A stretch of DNA of 64,000 nucleotides from contig CAYZQI010000004.1 of assembly GCA_964480455.1 (NCBI GenBank), positions 9,608 through 73,607 on the forward strand. The letters run 5' to 3'. The position numbers were made by a program, and so were the translations under genes. The DNA is from JAABSX01 sp964480455 (GTDB lineage: Bacteria > Bacteroidota > Bacteroidia > Cytophagales > Microscillaceae). Below the pieces are notes generated by a model. It saw only the letters and a list, made by a program, of their open reading frames with translations. It made no database searches and was not told the origin of the DNA. Positions 42,872 through 52,216 of the stretch are shown here, in pieces (the stretch's first letter is position 1; every line of letters starts with the position of its first letter).

Positions 42872-43429
42872 ATTGTTTTGGGTCTTATTTTTACTCTATT
42901 ATAGCACCTTTATCTGAGAAAAGTTGTATGCTATTTGTAAATTTGGGAATTTACTGTGTCAGTTTAGGGAATTACTTTGCAAGCACACAATGATTTGTGC
43001 CTTAAACCCAAAAATTTCTTTGTGAAAGTACCATTTTTATATAACTGCTGAAACTCAAAAAATTGTATAATTCTTGTATAAATAAAAGTAAATCTATCTT
43101 GAAATTTTTATTTTGAACGAATACCCCTACTTGTTCCTGCAACAATTCGCATCTAACGCACTGGTACTTATGATTGATAGAGTACTTATGCCGTTAGTAT
43201 CTGATTAACTATCAGCATATTTGAGATAAGAATCCTAAGGGCTTTTTACATCTCTCAAAGCCGCTAGGCTTGCCATCTTTGTAGAAACAAGACAGTCAAG
43301 AAACCAACACCGTAGAATATCAAGCACAAGAACTTGATTGAAAACATCAAAAAATACCAAAAACAACTTATTCTTTACTCATTTCCTAATAGCACGAGCA
43401 TCATTTTGGCGATAATGTAAAAAACTTAA
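42872..43429. other. Intergenic region upstream of the sigma gene
   Basis: About 560 bp, AT-rich, no gene. It should hold the promoter of the sigma gene (minus strand) at its left side. The right half has a few frames broken by stops and I see no repeat of note. A clear promoter was not found. Confidence 0.45.
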
Positions 43430-44482
43430 CTAACTATAAATTCGTGTGAAAGGTAACCAGTCTTTTAATTTCTTGATGATTTTTGGGGGAATAGGGTTAC
43501 TCATAATGTTAAGTTTTTTTAAATTTCCTTTCAATTGCATAATGCTCTCAGGTACACTCACCAATTGATTACGGTAAATATTAATTTCTTGTATATTTTT
43601 TAATTCACCTATAGATTCAGGTAATTCTTGAAGTCTATTTCCATTTACACGCAATACCGCCAAACCTTTGAGGTTGCCAATGTCTTGAGGCAGATGTTTG
43701 AGTTGGTTGTTCTCGAGGTTTAGTGTTTGTAATTGTGTGATTTCTGTGATTGAGTTGGGGAGTTCTTTTAATTTGTTATTCAATAAACTCAAACTTCTTA
43801 GTACTTTGATATTGCCCAGTTCATCAGGAAGATATTTGATTTCATTGTTTTCTAGGTCCAGGTTCTTGAGCGACTGCAATGTGCCTATTTCTGTAGGCAG
43901 CATCGAGAGCTGGTTGTTGCCAAGCATGAGGTATTCTAACTTTTGCAAGTGCTTTATGTCAGAAGGAATCACATCTAATTGGTTGGAGTGCATATTGATA
44001 ATCTCTAAATTATCGAGCTTAAAAAAACGTTTTGGAAAAGACTTGACCTTTGTACGGTTACAATGTAGGTACTTGAGATTACGAAGTTTATCAATATCCT
44101 CAGAAAGTGAAACCAAGGGGTTTTGGCTTATGTTAAGTTTCTGCAGGTTAGAAAGTGTCAAAATTTCTTCTGGGAAACTGCTTAGGTGATTGTTAAAAAG
44201 GTTTAAATCCTCGATAGTAGTAAGCATTTTAATACTAGCAGGGAGATGCTCTAAGGCTTTTTTAGGGAGTGCCAGTTCACGAAGAATATGAAGAGGATCC
44301 AAAAAATTATGCTCCAAACAAAGTAAACTATGCTGTTGCAGCTCAGGATAAAGTACCAGCGGAATCTTTTTCTGGTTTAAGAGTTGAAAGGCAAGCCTGA
44401 CATAGTTTTTGTCTTGGCTTGCCAGCATATTTTTAATCTTGTGGATTTGCTCGGGAGCAAAAGAGGCTAAATCATTAATCAT
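43430..44482 (-). CDS. Cytoplasmic leucine-rich-repeat protein
   Basis: 350 residues without signal peptide. After a short helical N-terminus (about 1-60), about 11-12 LRRs of 23 residues run from about 65 to 335 (DNLEIINMHSNQLDVIPSDIKHLQ and similar, kept short here). It has the same repeat type as the exported LRR protein at 30509-31648, but lacks its export signal, so the two work in different places. No catalytic domain is attached. Partner unknown. Confidence 0.82.
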   Translation of the reverse strand: MINDLASFAPEQIHKIKNMLASQDKNYVRLAFQLLNQKKIPLVLYPELQQHSLLCLEHNFLDPLHILRELALPKKALEHLPASIKMLTTIEDLNLFNNHLSSFPEEILTLSNLQKLNISQNPLVSLSEDIDKLRNLKYLHCNRTKVKSFPKRFFKLDNLEIINMHSNQLDVIPSDIKHLQKLEYLMLGNNQLSMLPTEIGTLQSLKNLDLENNEIKYLPDELGNIKVLRSLSLLNNKLKELPNSITEITQLQTLNLENNQLKHLPQDIGNLKGLAVLRVNGNRLQELPESIGELKNIQEINIYRNQLVSVPESIMQLKGNLKKLNIMSNPIPPKIIKKLKDWLPFTRIYS

Positions 44483-44540
44483 AGTCTAAAAAAACTATTA
44501 AATGGATTATCTTATCTTTATCTAAGATGTAGCGAGAGTA

Positions 44541-44996
44541 CTAACTCACCAAGTCAAGTTTTGCTATCATTTCTTTGATGTGCTGTTTTGCACCGAAAAG
44601 GCTCTCATAAGCAGTAACAATTTTGTGGTTTTTATCTAGTAAGTAAGTGATGCGTTTGGTAACACCTAGCAGAGGAATCAAAGCACTGTAAGCCCGTGCA
44701 ACACTGCCGTCTGTGTCAGCCAACAGCTCAAAAGGAAGTTTATATGCTTTCTTGAAACGCAAATGCGTAGAAACCGCATCACGGCTAACACCCAAGACAT
44801 CTATGCTAAGGTCTTTGAATTGAGCAATATTATCTCTAAAATCACACGCCTCTGCTGTACAGCCTGGTGTAAAATCTTTGGGATAAAAATACAATATGCA
44901 AGGCTTGTTTGCCATGTCTTTTGAGAGTGTAAAATTTTCCCCTGAGGTGGAAGCGAGTGTAAAGTCGGGTGCTTGGGTGCCTATTTGTAAAGCCAT
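44541..44996 (-). CDS. bcp: Thioredoxin-dependent peroxiredoxin (Bcp/PrxQ)
   Basis: 151 residues from the ATG at 44996, where the conserved ALQIGTQAPDFTL begins; the open frame extends to 45083 but that part is unconserved and runs to the edge of the repeat element. The active site is FTPGCTAEACDF, with the peroxidatic Cys and the atypical 2-Cys resolving Cys five residues later. It reduces hydroperoxides using thioredoxin. Single gene, minus strand, just downstream of the fold-back element. Confidence 0.94.
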   Translation of the reverse strand: MALQIGTQAPDFTLASTSGENFTLSKDMANKPCILYFYPKDFTPGCTAEACDFRDNIAQFKDLSIDVLGVSRDAVSTHLRFKKAYKLPFELLADTDGSVARAYSALIPLLGVTKRITYLLDKNHKIVTAYESLFGAKQHIKEMIAKLDLVS

Positions 44997-45085
44997 TTTA
45001 TTTTTTTTGAATGTGATAGACAAAGTTAAAAATAAATAAGCGTTTTGGTGCAAAACTTGTTTTCCGAGTGCTGTTTTTTGCACAA

Positions 45086-45349
45086 AAAAGTCCTAATGCA
45101 CTTAGGAAGTGTAAATTATGAGTTGCGAAATATGATTTTTTAACTATCAATAAGGGAGTAAACAGGAAATATTATACCTAAATCAGGTTCAGGCTTGTTG
45201 TTAATCAGGGACGGGGCCACTCAAAGCGACCCCGTCCCTAGTACAGACTGGGTAGGCTATTTATTAAACATTCCTTAGCAAGTCATCTTACGAGTTGAAA
45301 TAACCGAAGTTATTATTTACAATTTCCTTGCTTGCACATTAGGACTTTT
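45086..45349. mobile_element. 264-bp fold-back (MITE-like) element
   Basis: Perfect 13-bp terminal inverted repeats (AAAAGTCCTAATG at 45086-45098 and its complement at 45337-45349) continue as imperfect inverted repeats for about 95 bp on each side. The centre holds a second hairpin (AGGGACGGGG at 45207-45216 with its complement at 45230-45239). No coding capacity. It lies between bcp and the DUF1573 gene. A related but diverged copy appears at 39465-39907. Confidence 0.82.
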
Positions 45350-45376
45350 GCCCAGACCTGAGGGTAAGCCATACAA

Positions 45377-46195
45377 CTATTTCTCAAAAGGAGCTGTATT
45401 TGCTGTATCTTTGAATAGATGGTTGGTAAAATCTTCATAAATATTTGCCTGTAAACGGATTGAACGAGAAGGGTTTGCAGGGTCATTGCTATACATCACA
45501 AATTCTTCATCAAGTTCTTGTACGCGTTTTGCCTCTAATGCAATTTCAAGTATGCTTGTTTGGTTAGGTCCTATCACAGTACTTGAGATACCAAATGAAA
45601 TACAATCACACAGACGCTGAAAGTCAGTGATTACAAGGTTGGTTTGTCCTGCGTTATAAATATTGAATCGTTGGCGGATAATCTGCCCAGTTTGTACTTT
45701 ACCAAAGTCAAAAACTTCTTTATCTATCCTGATGCCAGGGGGCGTTTTCTGATTATAAACTTGTCCTTGTATCTGGGCATATTTCTGTCCTTGATTTTCC
45801 TTGATAGAGGTATTGGCAGGTTCCGCAAAGCCTTTGATGTAAAGGACCGTTACATTGCGCTGGGCATTGCTGGTTACGGTTACACTTTTGCTAAACCCTC
45901 CTGGGCGGTCTTTGCTATTGTAAGAGGCTTTTACACTTCCTTTCTCTCCCGGCTTGATGAGCCCTTTGGTCCAGAAAGGTGTAGTGCAACCACAAGAGGC
46001 TTTTACAGTAGCAATCTCTATGGGTTGGTCGCCTGTGTTGGTAAATACAAATTCATACGTAGCAGTTTCTCCTTCTTTGATAGAGCCAAAGTCGTGGGTT
46101 TCCTTTTCAAAATTCATAATGCCTTGGGCTTGTAGATAGCCAAAAGACGTTAAAAAAGAGCATAACACACTAAAAATAAGTTGCTTTATTTTCAT
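45377..46195 (-). CDS. Exported DUF1573 protein, tandem domains
   Basis: 272 residues. Signal peptide to about residue 23 (YLQAQ). Two Ig-like DUF1573 domains: the first (about 25-125; FEKETHDFGSIKEGETATYEFVFTN...VKASCGCTTP) carries the SCGCT motif, the second (about 158-260; KEVFDFGKVQTGQIIRQRFNIYN) has LCDCIS. DUF1573 proteins are ASPM/MSP-like folds in the Bacteroidota periplasm, and the Cys pair may bind metal. The role is not known. Single gene. Confidence 0.9.
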   Translation of the reverse strand: MKIKQLIFSVLCSFLTSFGYLQAQGIMNFEKETHDFGSIKEGETATYEFVFTNTGDQPIEIATVKASCGCTTPFWTKGLIKPGEKGSVKASYNSKDRPGGFSKSVTVTSNAQRNVTVLYIKGFAEPANTSIKENQGQKYAQIQGQVYNQKTPPGIRIDKEVFDFGKVQTGQIIRQRFNIYNAGQTNLVITDFQRLCDCISFGISSTVIGPNQTSILEIALEAKRVQELDEEFVMYSNDPANPSRSIRLQANIYEDFTNHLFKDTANTAPFEK

Positions 46196-46297
46196 TTTGA
46201 ATATTATTTAAAAAATTAATAGGTTAAACATAAAATTAACGCTTTTTTTTAAAAAGTAGGCGTGCTTTGCAAGAAATTAACATAAAAGTCAAGATGA

Positions 46298-46654
46298 TTA
46301 TTTTTCGTCTTTATCCTCTGTGCTTATATGCATACCCAAAGAATCTTTTACTACATTCTGAAGCAGTTTGTTGCTTTTCTCGAGGCGTGCGTTTTTATCT
46401 TCTAAATCTTCAATGATTTGCTGATAGGCTTCTTCTTTGTAGCTGATGATTTTGTAAGAAAAATAAACCAACCAAAGCACACTCATCACCAAGAAAACCA
46501 ATGTTCCATCAAGATGAGTAAGCCAAATCAATAGCAAGGAAGTAATGACTACCCCTAATATTCTAAAACTAAACCCCTGAAAATCAGTGCCATCAAGTTG
46601 GACAGTGATTTTACGATTTTCTGGCGATACCTCTTCTTCGTGCTCTTGACTCAT
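46298..46654 (-). CDS. Small membrane protein with coiled coil
   Basis: 118 residues. An N-terminal charged region, two membrane helices (about 31-49 and 52-69) and a C-terminal coiled coil (about 75-108; YQQIIEDLEDKNARLEKSN). No family recognised. It lies 102 bp upstream of the DUF1573 gene on the same strand, so co-transcription is possible. Confidence 0.72.
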   Translation of the reverse strand: MSQEHEEEVSPENRKITVQLDGTDFQGFSFRILGVVITSLLLIWLTHLDGTLVFLVMSVLWLVYFSYKIISYKEEAYQQIIEDLEDKNARLEKSNKLLQNVVKDSLGMHISTEDKDEK

Positions 46655-47069
46655 TTTTACTTCAGAGTGTTTTTTGAGATTGCAAGTATAGCTAAGTTTC
46701 GCTTAAATTACTTGTTTAATACACAGCATCACAAAATTTGTGCGTAAACTGATGTTATCTTTTTTGAACTTAAAATTAACAAAAATTTATTTTATTACCA
46801 AAAATACAAAAAGTATTTCTAATAGAAACACAAGTTACCATATATAAATTCTAATAATTTGATAATCAATACTGTATCTGTGTTAGTGACGACCCAATAA
46901 GCCCTCGCTAACTTCAAAGTACTTGAGATGGAAGTCTATTTTTTCACATAAGTCTAGTAATTTTGTAGTAACAAAATATAACCAAGGTTCTGATTGAAAA
47001 ATACCTCACTGTACAAAAGTTGTAGAGGCTGTTTGAGTCAAGAATTATCACCCAAATACATTATTTTTA
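46655..47069. other. Divergent intergenic region
   Basis: 415 bp between the small membrane gene (minus) and the DUF5686 gene (plus). AT-rich, no gene, no strong repeat, no promoter that fits the Bacteroidota pattern well. It should contain both promoters. Confidence 0.45.
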
Positions 47070-49550
47070 ATGACTGCTGGTATGAGATGTTTCAAAAAAT
47101 ATTTTTTCTTAAAATTGACTATTTTCTTGATTTTTTCTAGCTTGCAAATATCAACTGCACAGTCTATCTTGCTTCAAGGAATCGTAGTTGATGCCAAAAC
47201 CAACGAAAAACTACCCTTCGTGCATATTACGGTCAATAAAGGTGAATTAGGTACAATTACAGACATAGATGGTAGATTCAAACTATTAATAGATATTCCA
47301 GTAGAGCAGATTGTGTTTAGCTATATAGGTTATGAACCCTTTACCTATCAAATAAAAGAACCAGAAGACCTTAAGCCATTGCGTAATCCACTTAAGATTA
47401 AACTTTTCGAGCAGAACCGTAGCCTTGCTGAGATTACCATATCAGCAGGAGAAAATCCTGCCCATCGAGTTATCAAACAAGCTGTCAAAAATCGCCGACA
47501 AAACGACCCCAACCGCATCAAAGCATATAAATACCGTGCTTATCATAAATTTTATCTTACTATTGATGAAAATGTATCCGCTCCAGACTCTATCATTACG
47601 CAATCAGTAGATAGCACCGAACTCAACCTATTAGCACACCTAGAGAAACATCATCTATTTTTATCAGAGTCTATCTTAGAGTATCAACACAAAAACCCTT
47701 GGAATGATAAGAAAACTGTACTTGCCCAACGCGTAGCTGGCTTTCAAAATCCAGATATACTGGCACTTGGAAGTTCTTTAGAGCCATTTGATTTTTATAA
47801 GGATTATATATCAGTGCTCAATAAAGCCTACCTGAATCCTATCAGTGTAGGAAGCACAGAAAAATATTTTTTTAGTATAGAAGACACTATATTGGTACGC
47901 CCTGATACAGTCTTTGTAATTTCATTCACCCCCTACCCCAACAAAAACTTCCTAGGGCTGCAAGGTTATCTTGCTATCCACACCAAAGGCTATGCGCTAC
48001 AGAGTATGCAAATCAGTACAATAGAATCTGATGAGTTGATTAGCTTAAAAGTCGAGCAGAAGTATGATTGGGTAAAAGAAGGCTACTGGTTTCCTACCCA
48101 GACCCATGCAGAGATGCGCTTCAATCAGCTTACACTCTCTAAGAAGCCAGCAATGGGTGTTTTCAAGAGCTATGTAAGAAACTTGGAAATAGACCCTATT
48201 GAAAAATTACGCAATTTTGGGAACATAGATTTTGAAATATTGGACAATGCACATAAAAAAACAGAAGATTTTTGGCAAACTAACCGACTAGAACCCATTG
48301 ATTTTAAAGAAGTAAGCACCTATCAATACTTAGATAGTATAGGAAAGAAAAACAATTTTGATGCTTTGCTAGGCATCAGTAAAGCAATCAGTACAAACCG
48401 CATAGCAATCAAATGGCTAGATTTAGACCTTGCCCAGCTCCTCAGGATAAACCGCTATGAAGGTGTACGCATGGGTATTGGTGTTTATACCAATCCAAAA
48501 TTCAACCAAAATCTGACCCTCGGAGCGTATGCTGCTTATGGTTTTAGGGATAAAGCCTTCAAATGGGGGGGGGCAGCTTCTTATTTATTTTGGCAAAAAT
48601 GGAATCTCACTGGAGGAATGCGGTACCAAGATGATGTGCAAGAACCAGGTATGAACCAGTTTTGGGAAGAGAAGTCATTGCTTTCATCAAACTCTTTGAG
48701 GTACTTCATCACCGAACGTATGGACAGGCACCAGCGAGGTACAGTGTTTCTGCAAGGCACTCCCTTCAGATTTACACAAATACAAACAGGATTGAGCAGA
48801 ACAAACCTTACACCAGGCTACGAGTATGCTTACTTTGATGAAGCAAGTGATAAGCTGCGAACCCGTTTTAGCACTGCAGAGTTGTATTTTAAATTTAGAT
48901 TTGTGCTTGGCGAAAGCTATGCGCGCATTGGGCAGCGTAGAGTGCTTGTAGAGGCTAAAACGCCTGCACTCTACTTCAATTTTACGAGGGGAATTGAACT
49001 GCTGGGAGGGGAGTTTGAGTACCAAAAATATGAAGCAAAAGCAATTCATACATTTCGGTTGCGTAACTTGGGTGAAACGCGCCTCACCTTGATAGGAGGT
49101 TGGCTCAATGGCAATGTTCCCTATCCTATTTTGTTCAATGGGCAAGGGGTAGGGCGAAATGTACCCGTGTTAAGCCCTGATATTTTTCAGACCATGGATT
49201 TGTATGAGTTTGCCAACCATCGATTTTTAAACCTTTTTTGGACGCATAACTTTGGGCAATTGCTCTACAAATCACCTATCAATTTTTTTCAACCTGAGCT
49301 GGTCATTGCCCAAAGCATGGGTATAGGTATGCTTAGTCAGCCCGAAGCCCACCAGCAGATAGCAGTACAAGATTACAGCAAAGGCTATTTTGAGAGTGGT
49401 GTGATGATAAATAACATCTTGCGATTTCGCTATATGGATTTAGTTTATTTTGGCCTGGGCGGAGGGGTATATTTTAGATATGGTGCTTATCGTAACCCCG
49501 CTTTTTTTGATAATACCTTCTTTAGGCTGAGTACGCAGTTTAGCTTTTGA
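47070..49550 (+). CDS. DUF5686 outer-membrane protein with carboxypeptidase-regulatory-like N-terminus
   Basis: 826 residues. Signal peptide (about 1-30, ISTAQ), then a CarboxypepD_reg-like domain (about 32-110; LLQGIVVDAKTNEKLPFVHITV and ITDIDGRFKL), which is the domain seen at the start of TonB-dependent transporters. The long rest is DUF5686: a plug-like alpha-beta part followed by a predicted C-terminal barrel (last strand RLSTQFSF). The family is exclusive to Bacteroidota and may be an outer-membrane transporter or assembly factor. The start could be the Met at residue 5. No TonB box is obvious. Confidence 0.88.
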   Translation: MTAGMRCFKKYFFLKLTIFLIFSSLQISTAQSILLQGIVVDAKTNEKLPFVHITVNKGELGTITDIDGRFKLLIDIPVEQIVFSYIGYEPFTYQIKEPEDLKPLRNPLKIKLFEQNRSLAEITISAGENPAHRVIKQAVKNRRQNDPNRIKAYKYRAYHKFYLTIDENVSAPDSIITQSVDSTELNLLAHLEKHHLFLSESILEYQHKNPWNDKKTVLAQRVAGFQNPDILALGSSLEPFDFYKDYISVLNKAYLNPISVGSTEKYFFSIEDTILVRPDTVFVISFTPYPNKNFLGLQGYLAIHTKGYALQSMQISTIESDELISLKVEQKYDWVKEGYWFPTQTHAEMRFNQLTLSKKPAMGVFKSYVRNLEIDPIEKLRNFGNIDFEILDNAHKKTEDFWQTNRLEPIDFKEVSTYQYLDSIGKKNNFDALLGISKAISTNRIAIKWLDLDLAQLLRINRYEGVRMGIGVYTNPKFNQNLTLGAYAAYGFRDKAFKWGGAASYLFWQKWNLTGGMRYQDDVQEPGMNQFWEEKSLLSSNSLRYFITERMDRHQRGTVFLQGTPFRFTQIQTGLSRTNLTPGYEYAYFDEASDKLRTRFSTAELYFKFRFVLGESYARIGQRRVLVEAKTPALYFNFTRGIELLGGEFEYQKYEAKAIHTFRLRNLGETRLTLIGGWLNGNVPYPILFNGQGVGRNVPVLSPDIFQTMDLYEFANHRFLNLFWTHNFGQLLYKSPINFFQPELVIAQSMGIGMLSQPEAHQQIAVQDYSKGYFESGVMINNILRFRYMDLVYFGLGGGVYFRYGAYRNPAFFDNTFFRLSTQFSF

Positions 49551-49675
49551 TGAATATATTGGAAGAATGATCAACATTTGAAGATAGCAACGCCGAACTA
49601 GACACAAAACCAACAAAAGTCATGCATCTTTGTGAGATAGTACGTATTTTTGCATTAAATTAAAACGATTAAATT

Positions 49676-50134
49676 ATGTATTACACATTGCTTTTTATAC
49701 ACTCTTGGCTACGTTGGGTAGTCCTCATTTTGGCAATCATCGTGATTGTACGTTCGTTTAGTGGTTGGTTAGGTAAAAAATCATTCACCAAGGCGGATAA
49801 TAAAAATGCCATCTTTTTTGTATCTTCTATGCACTTGCAGTTATTGCTAGGTTTAATACTTTACTTTGTATATAGCGAAGTAGGCTACAAAGCCTTCCAG
49901 AGTGGAATGAGTGCAGTAATGAGTAATAAGTCATTACGCTATTGGGCAGTAGAGCATATTAGTACTATGATTATAGCCGTAGTATTGGTGCAGATAGGGC
50001 GTACACGCTCTAAAAAAGCAAAAGAAGCAGTTAAAAAACATAAAAACTTAGCTATCTTTTCACTCATAGGCATTTTACTCGTATTGATTAGAATACCATG
50101 GGATCAAGCTGAGCGAATGTTTAGAGGACTGTAA
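49676..50134 (+). CDS. Four-helix membrane protein (cytochrome b-like family)
   Basis: 152 residues with four membrane helices (about 5-25, 45-63, 88-105, 122-140). Histidines in HSWLRWVV, SSMHLQLLLG and EHISTM lie near helix ends, as in proteins often labelled cytochrome B in Bacteroidota, but haem binding is not proven. It ends with a short basic tail. The downstream hairpin at 50178-50207 may terminate its message. Its TATTTTTG at 49645-49652 could be a -7 box, without a proper -33 partner. Confidence 0.68.
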   Translation: MYYTLLFIHSWLRWVVLILAIIVIVRSFSGWLGKKSFTKADNKNAIFFVSSMHLQLLLGLILYFVYSEVGYKAFQSGMSAVMSNKSLRYWAVEHISTMIIAVVLVQIGRTRSKKAKEAVKKHKNLAIFSLIGILLVLIRIPWDQAERMFRGL

Positions 50135-50177
50135 TCTCAATTCGAAAGGCATTATTTTTATAAGGCAATCTAAAATA

Positions 50178-50207
50178 CCCCAAAGCCTATGATTTTACGC
50201 TTTGGGG
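50178..50207 (+). terminator. Hairpin between the four-helix gene and the methyltransferase gene
   Basis: CCCCAAAGC (50178-50186) pairs perfectly with GCTTTGGGG (50199-50207), loop 12 nt. The following Ts are few, so termination may be weak. It includes the TTG at 50202 that would be an upstream start for the methyltransferase frame, which argues against that start. Confidence 0.6.
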
Positions 50208-50249
50208 TTTGAAAACCTCACAAATCAAATCAGAAAAAAACTTATCAAT

Positions 50250-51026
50250 ATGAGTATGTTTCGTACCACTGAAATCACCTCTCAGGAAATTATCTCCGAT
50301 AATCCGCTACACCAACGGTTACTTATGCCTTATTATGAAGTAAGTAAACAACTCTCAGGAGAGGTGCTAGAGCTAGGCTGTGGCTTCGGCAGAGGAATAG
50401 AAATCTTGAAAAACCACTGTCAAAGCTATACAGGTATTGATAAAAATGCCAGATTGATTGACTGGCTCAAAGGCGAATTTCCAGCACAAGATTTTTTGGC
50501 AATGCACATTCCTCCTTTTGCACAACTTCCTAACGAACGCTACGACTTTGTGGTGAACTTTCAAGTCATTGAGCATATTCAAGATGATGACAAGTTTGTT
50601 GCAGAGATTCACAGAGTACTCAAAAAAGGAGGAAAAGTAGCTTTGACTACCCCCAACCGCAAACGCTCACTGACTCGTAACCCTTGGCATGTACGAGAGT
50701 ATTTCTCGGGGGAACTTATCGGGCTTCTGAGAAAATACTTTGATACAGTAGAAGCAAAAGGCATTACAGGCAATGAAAAGGTAGAAAATTACCTTGCTGC
50801 CAATAAAGCCTCTGTTGAAAAAATAACCAAATGGGACGTACTTAACTTGCAATACAGGCTTCCTAGATGGGCGTTACAAATCCCGTATGATGTACTCAAT
50901 AGGCTCAACCGAAACAAGCTACAAGCACAAGATGAAGGTCTCGTAACAGAAATAAACCATACAGATTACTCGATTACTGATGACCTTGACAATTGCCTTG
51001 ATTTTTATTTTATTGCTACTAAATAA
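50250..51026 (+). CDS. Class I SAM-dependent methyltransferase
   Basis: About 258 residues from the ATG at 50250 (a second Met follows two codons later). Motif I is VLELGCGFGRGIEIL, motif II region YTGIDKNARLIDWL, then FDVVNFQVIEHIQDDD and the post-motif VLKKGGKVALTTPN. It has the ubiquinone/malonyl-type Methyltransf_11 layout. No signal or extra domain, so it is cytoplasmic; the substrate cannot be predicted. The longer frame begins at a TTG within the hairpin and is less likely. The gene follows the four-helix gene on the same strand. Confidence 0.85.
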   Translation: MSMFRTTEITSQEIISDNPLHQRLLMPYYEVSKQLSGEVLELGCGFGRGIEILKNHCQSYTGIDKNARLIDWLKGEFPAQDFLAMHIPPFAQLPNERYDFVVNFQVIEHIQDDDKFVAEIHRVLKKGGKVALTTPNRKRSLTRNPWHVREYFSGELIGLLRKYFDTVEAKGITGNEKVENYLAANKASVEKITKWDVLNLQYRLPRWALQIPYDVLNRLNRNKLQAQDEGLVTEINHTDYSITDDLDNCLDFYFIATK

Positions 51027-51078
51027 GTAGCTCCCTTGCAAATATTTTGTATCTATTTGGCAATAAAATTACATTTAT

Positions 51079-51109
51079 TTTGAATTATTCTAAATAAAAC
51101 GTAGTTTTA
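51079..51109 (+). promoter_or_regulatory. Promoter for the gene at 51134
   Basis: TTTG (51079-51082), 19 bp, then TAGTTTTA (51102-51109), a 7/8 match to TAnnTTTG. It would begin transcription very close to the ATG at 51134. Confidence 0.55.
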
Positions 51110-51133
51110 CGAAAAGCTATTTTTCTTAAAAAT

Positions 51134-51487
51134 ATGATGCAAATACCTCAAAACCTAACTGAAATATTTAAAACCGAAAAAGGGGCAGTCTATCAATCAG
51201 ATACAGCGCGTTGCTTTTGGCTAGAGTTCAAAGGACAACGCAATGCCTACAAAATCAACCAGTTGAAGCACCTCATGCGAAGAGTCAAACACATCAATCT
51301 GGCAGAAATGGCCTCCAATCCACACAATGCCTTTGATTTGGAGATTATTTATTCTCCTACCCAAGGGCACTGCTGGGTGCTTACACTTTGTGAGATTATC
51401 CAACTCAGAAACCTACTAGAAGGCACTTGGGCCATGCTAGAACTCAATAGCATCATACAAGAGCGGATTTATGCAACCTTTGCGTGA
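51134..51487 (+). CDS. Small conserved protein, possibly DUF6686
   Basis: 117 residues, alpha-beta, no signal. It reads GAVYQSDTARCFWLEFKGQ in the first half and GHCWVLTLCEIIQLRNLLEGT in the second. This resembles the small DUF6686-type proteins that occur near ferritin or iron genes in Bacteroidota, but my memory of that family is not firm. It stands 107 bp before the ferritin gene on the same strand. Role unknown. Confidence 0.6.
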   Translation: MMQIPQNLTEIFKTEKGAVYQSDTARCFWLEFKGQRNAYKINQLKHLMRRVKHINLAEMASNPHNAFDLEIIYSPTQGHCWVLTLCEIIQLRNLLEGTWAMLELNSIIQERIYATFA

Positions 51488-51500
51488 GCAACGCTTTTTT
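51482..51500 (+). terminator. Short terminator after the small gene
   Basis: GCGT (51482-51485) and ACGC (51491-51494) with a 5-nt loop and six Ts. The stem overlaps the stop codon and is short, so termination may be partial, leaving ferritin to be partly co-expressed. Confidence 0.4.
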
Positions 51501-51594
51501 AGACTAATTCTATATTCTATCAAAAGTAAACATTTCATAGCTTTATTTTGTCATAGTAGAAAACTAGAATTTTAACTTTAATCAAAATATATTT

Positions 51595-52137
51595 ATGAAA
51601 GATTTAGTGAGAATGAGAACCTCTCTGCGTACAGAGATAGAAATTATCTTGAATGAGCAGGTAAAGATTGAGGGCAATGCCTCTGCAAAGTACCTTGCTA
51701 TGGCTTCTTGGTGTGGTGAGCATGGCTTTGAGCGCAGCGAGTCTTTTTTTATGACCCAATCAAACGAAGAGCGCAAGCACATGCTCAAGATTTTCAAATA
51801 CCTTAGTGATGTAGGCGGAAAGCCCATTTCACCTGAAATTAGCAACATCAACCACGAGTTTGCTTCTCTGAGAGAGGTATTTGAAACTGCGCTGGAGCAA
51901 GAAATCGGCGTAACACAGGCAGTCCATCGCATTGTAGAGGCTTGCCGAAAGTACCACGATTACACCACAGAAAACTTTATGCAGTGGTTTTTAAAAGAGC
52001 AAGTAGAGGAAGAATACGTAGCACGCCGCATTGTAGAGCTGTTTGATGTGATTGGCGAAGATACTCCTAACGGCTTGTACCTCATCGACAAAGCTGTTGC
52101 AAAAGTAAGCTTTGAGGAAGAGGAAGGTGAAGAGTAA
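51595..52137 (+). CDS. ftnA: Bacterial non-haem ferritin
   Basis: 180 residues. The four-helix ferritin core is clear, with ferroxidase ligands E21 (NEQVKIE), E59 and H62 (SNEERKHM), E-Q-E-I-G in helix C and EQVEEE in helix D. It stores iron as ferrihydrite in a 24-mer shell. The first Met could be residue 7. The C-terminus is acidic (EEEEGEE), longer than in E. coli FtnA. A strong terminator follows. No Fur box was identified upstream. Confidence 0.94.
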   Translation: MKDLVRMRTSLRTEIEIILNEQVKIEGNASAKYLAMASWCGEHGFERSESFFMTQSNEERKHMLKIFKYLSDVGGKPISPEISNINHEFASLREVFETALEQEIGVTQAVHRIVEACRKYHDYTTENFMQWFLKEQVEEEYVARRIVELFDVIGEDTPNGLYLIDKAVAKVSFEEEEGEE

Positions 52138-52180
52138 TCTCTTTACCTGTTTTGTGAATGAGTAAAATTTGTCAGTAACC

Positions 52181-52212
52181 AAGTGGTTTGTATCTTATAA
52201 ACCACTTTTTTT
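52181..52212 (+). terminator. Terminator after ferritin
   Basis: A 9-bp perfect stem (AAGTGGTTT 52181-52189 with AAACCACTT 52199-52207), loop 9 nt, followed by a T-run. It also protects the converging GAF gene, whose stop is 4 bp past the T-run. Confidence 0.88.
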
Positions 52213-52216
52213 GTGG

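Noticed and set aside
50178..50207. Hairpin as a riboswitch for the methyltransferase gene
   Set aside because: Only a single 9-bp stem is seen, with no conserved junction or aptamer core; a weak terminator is the simpler reading.
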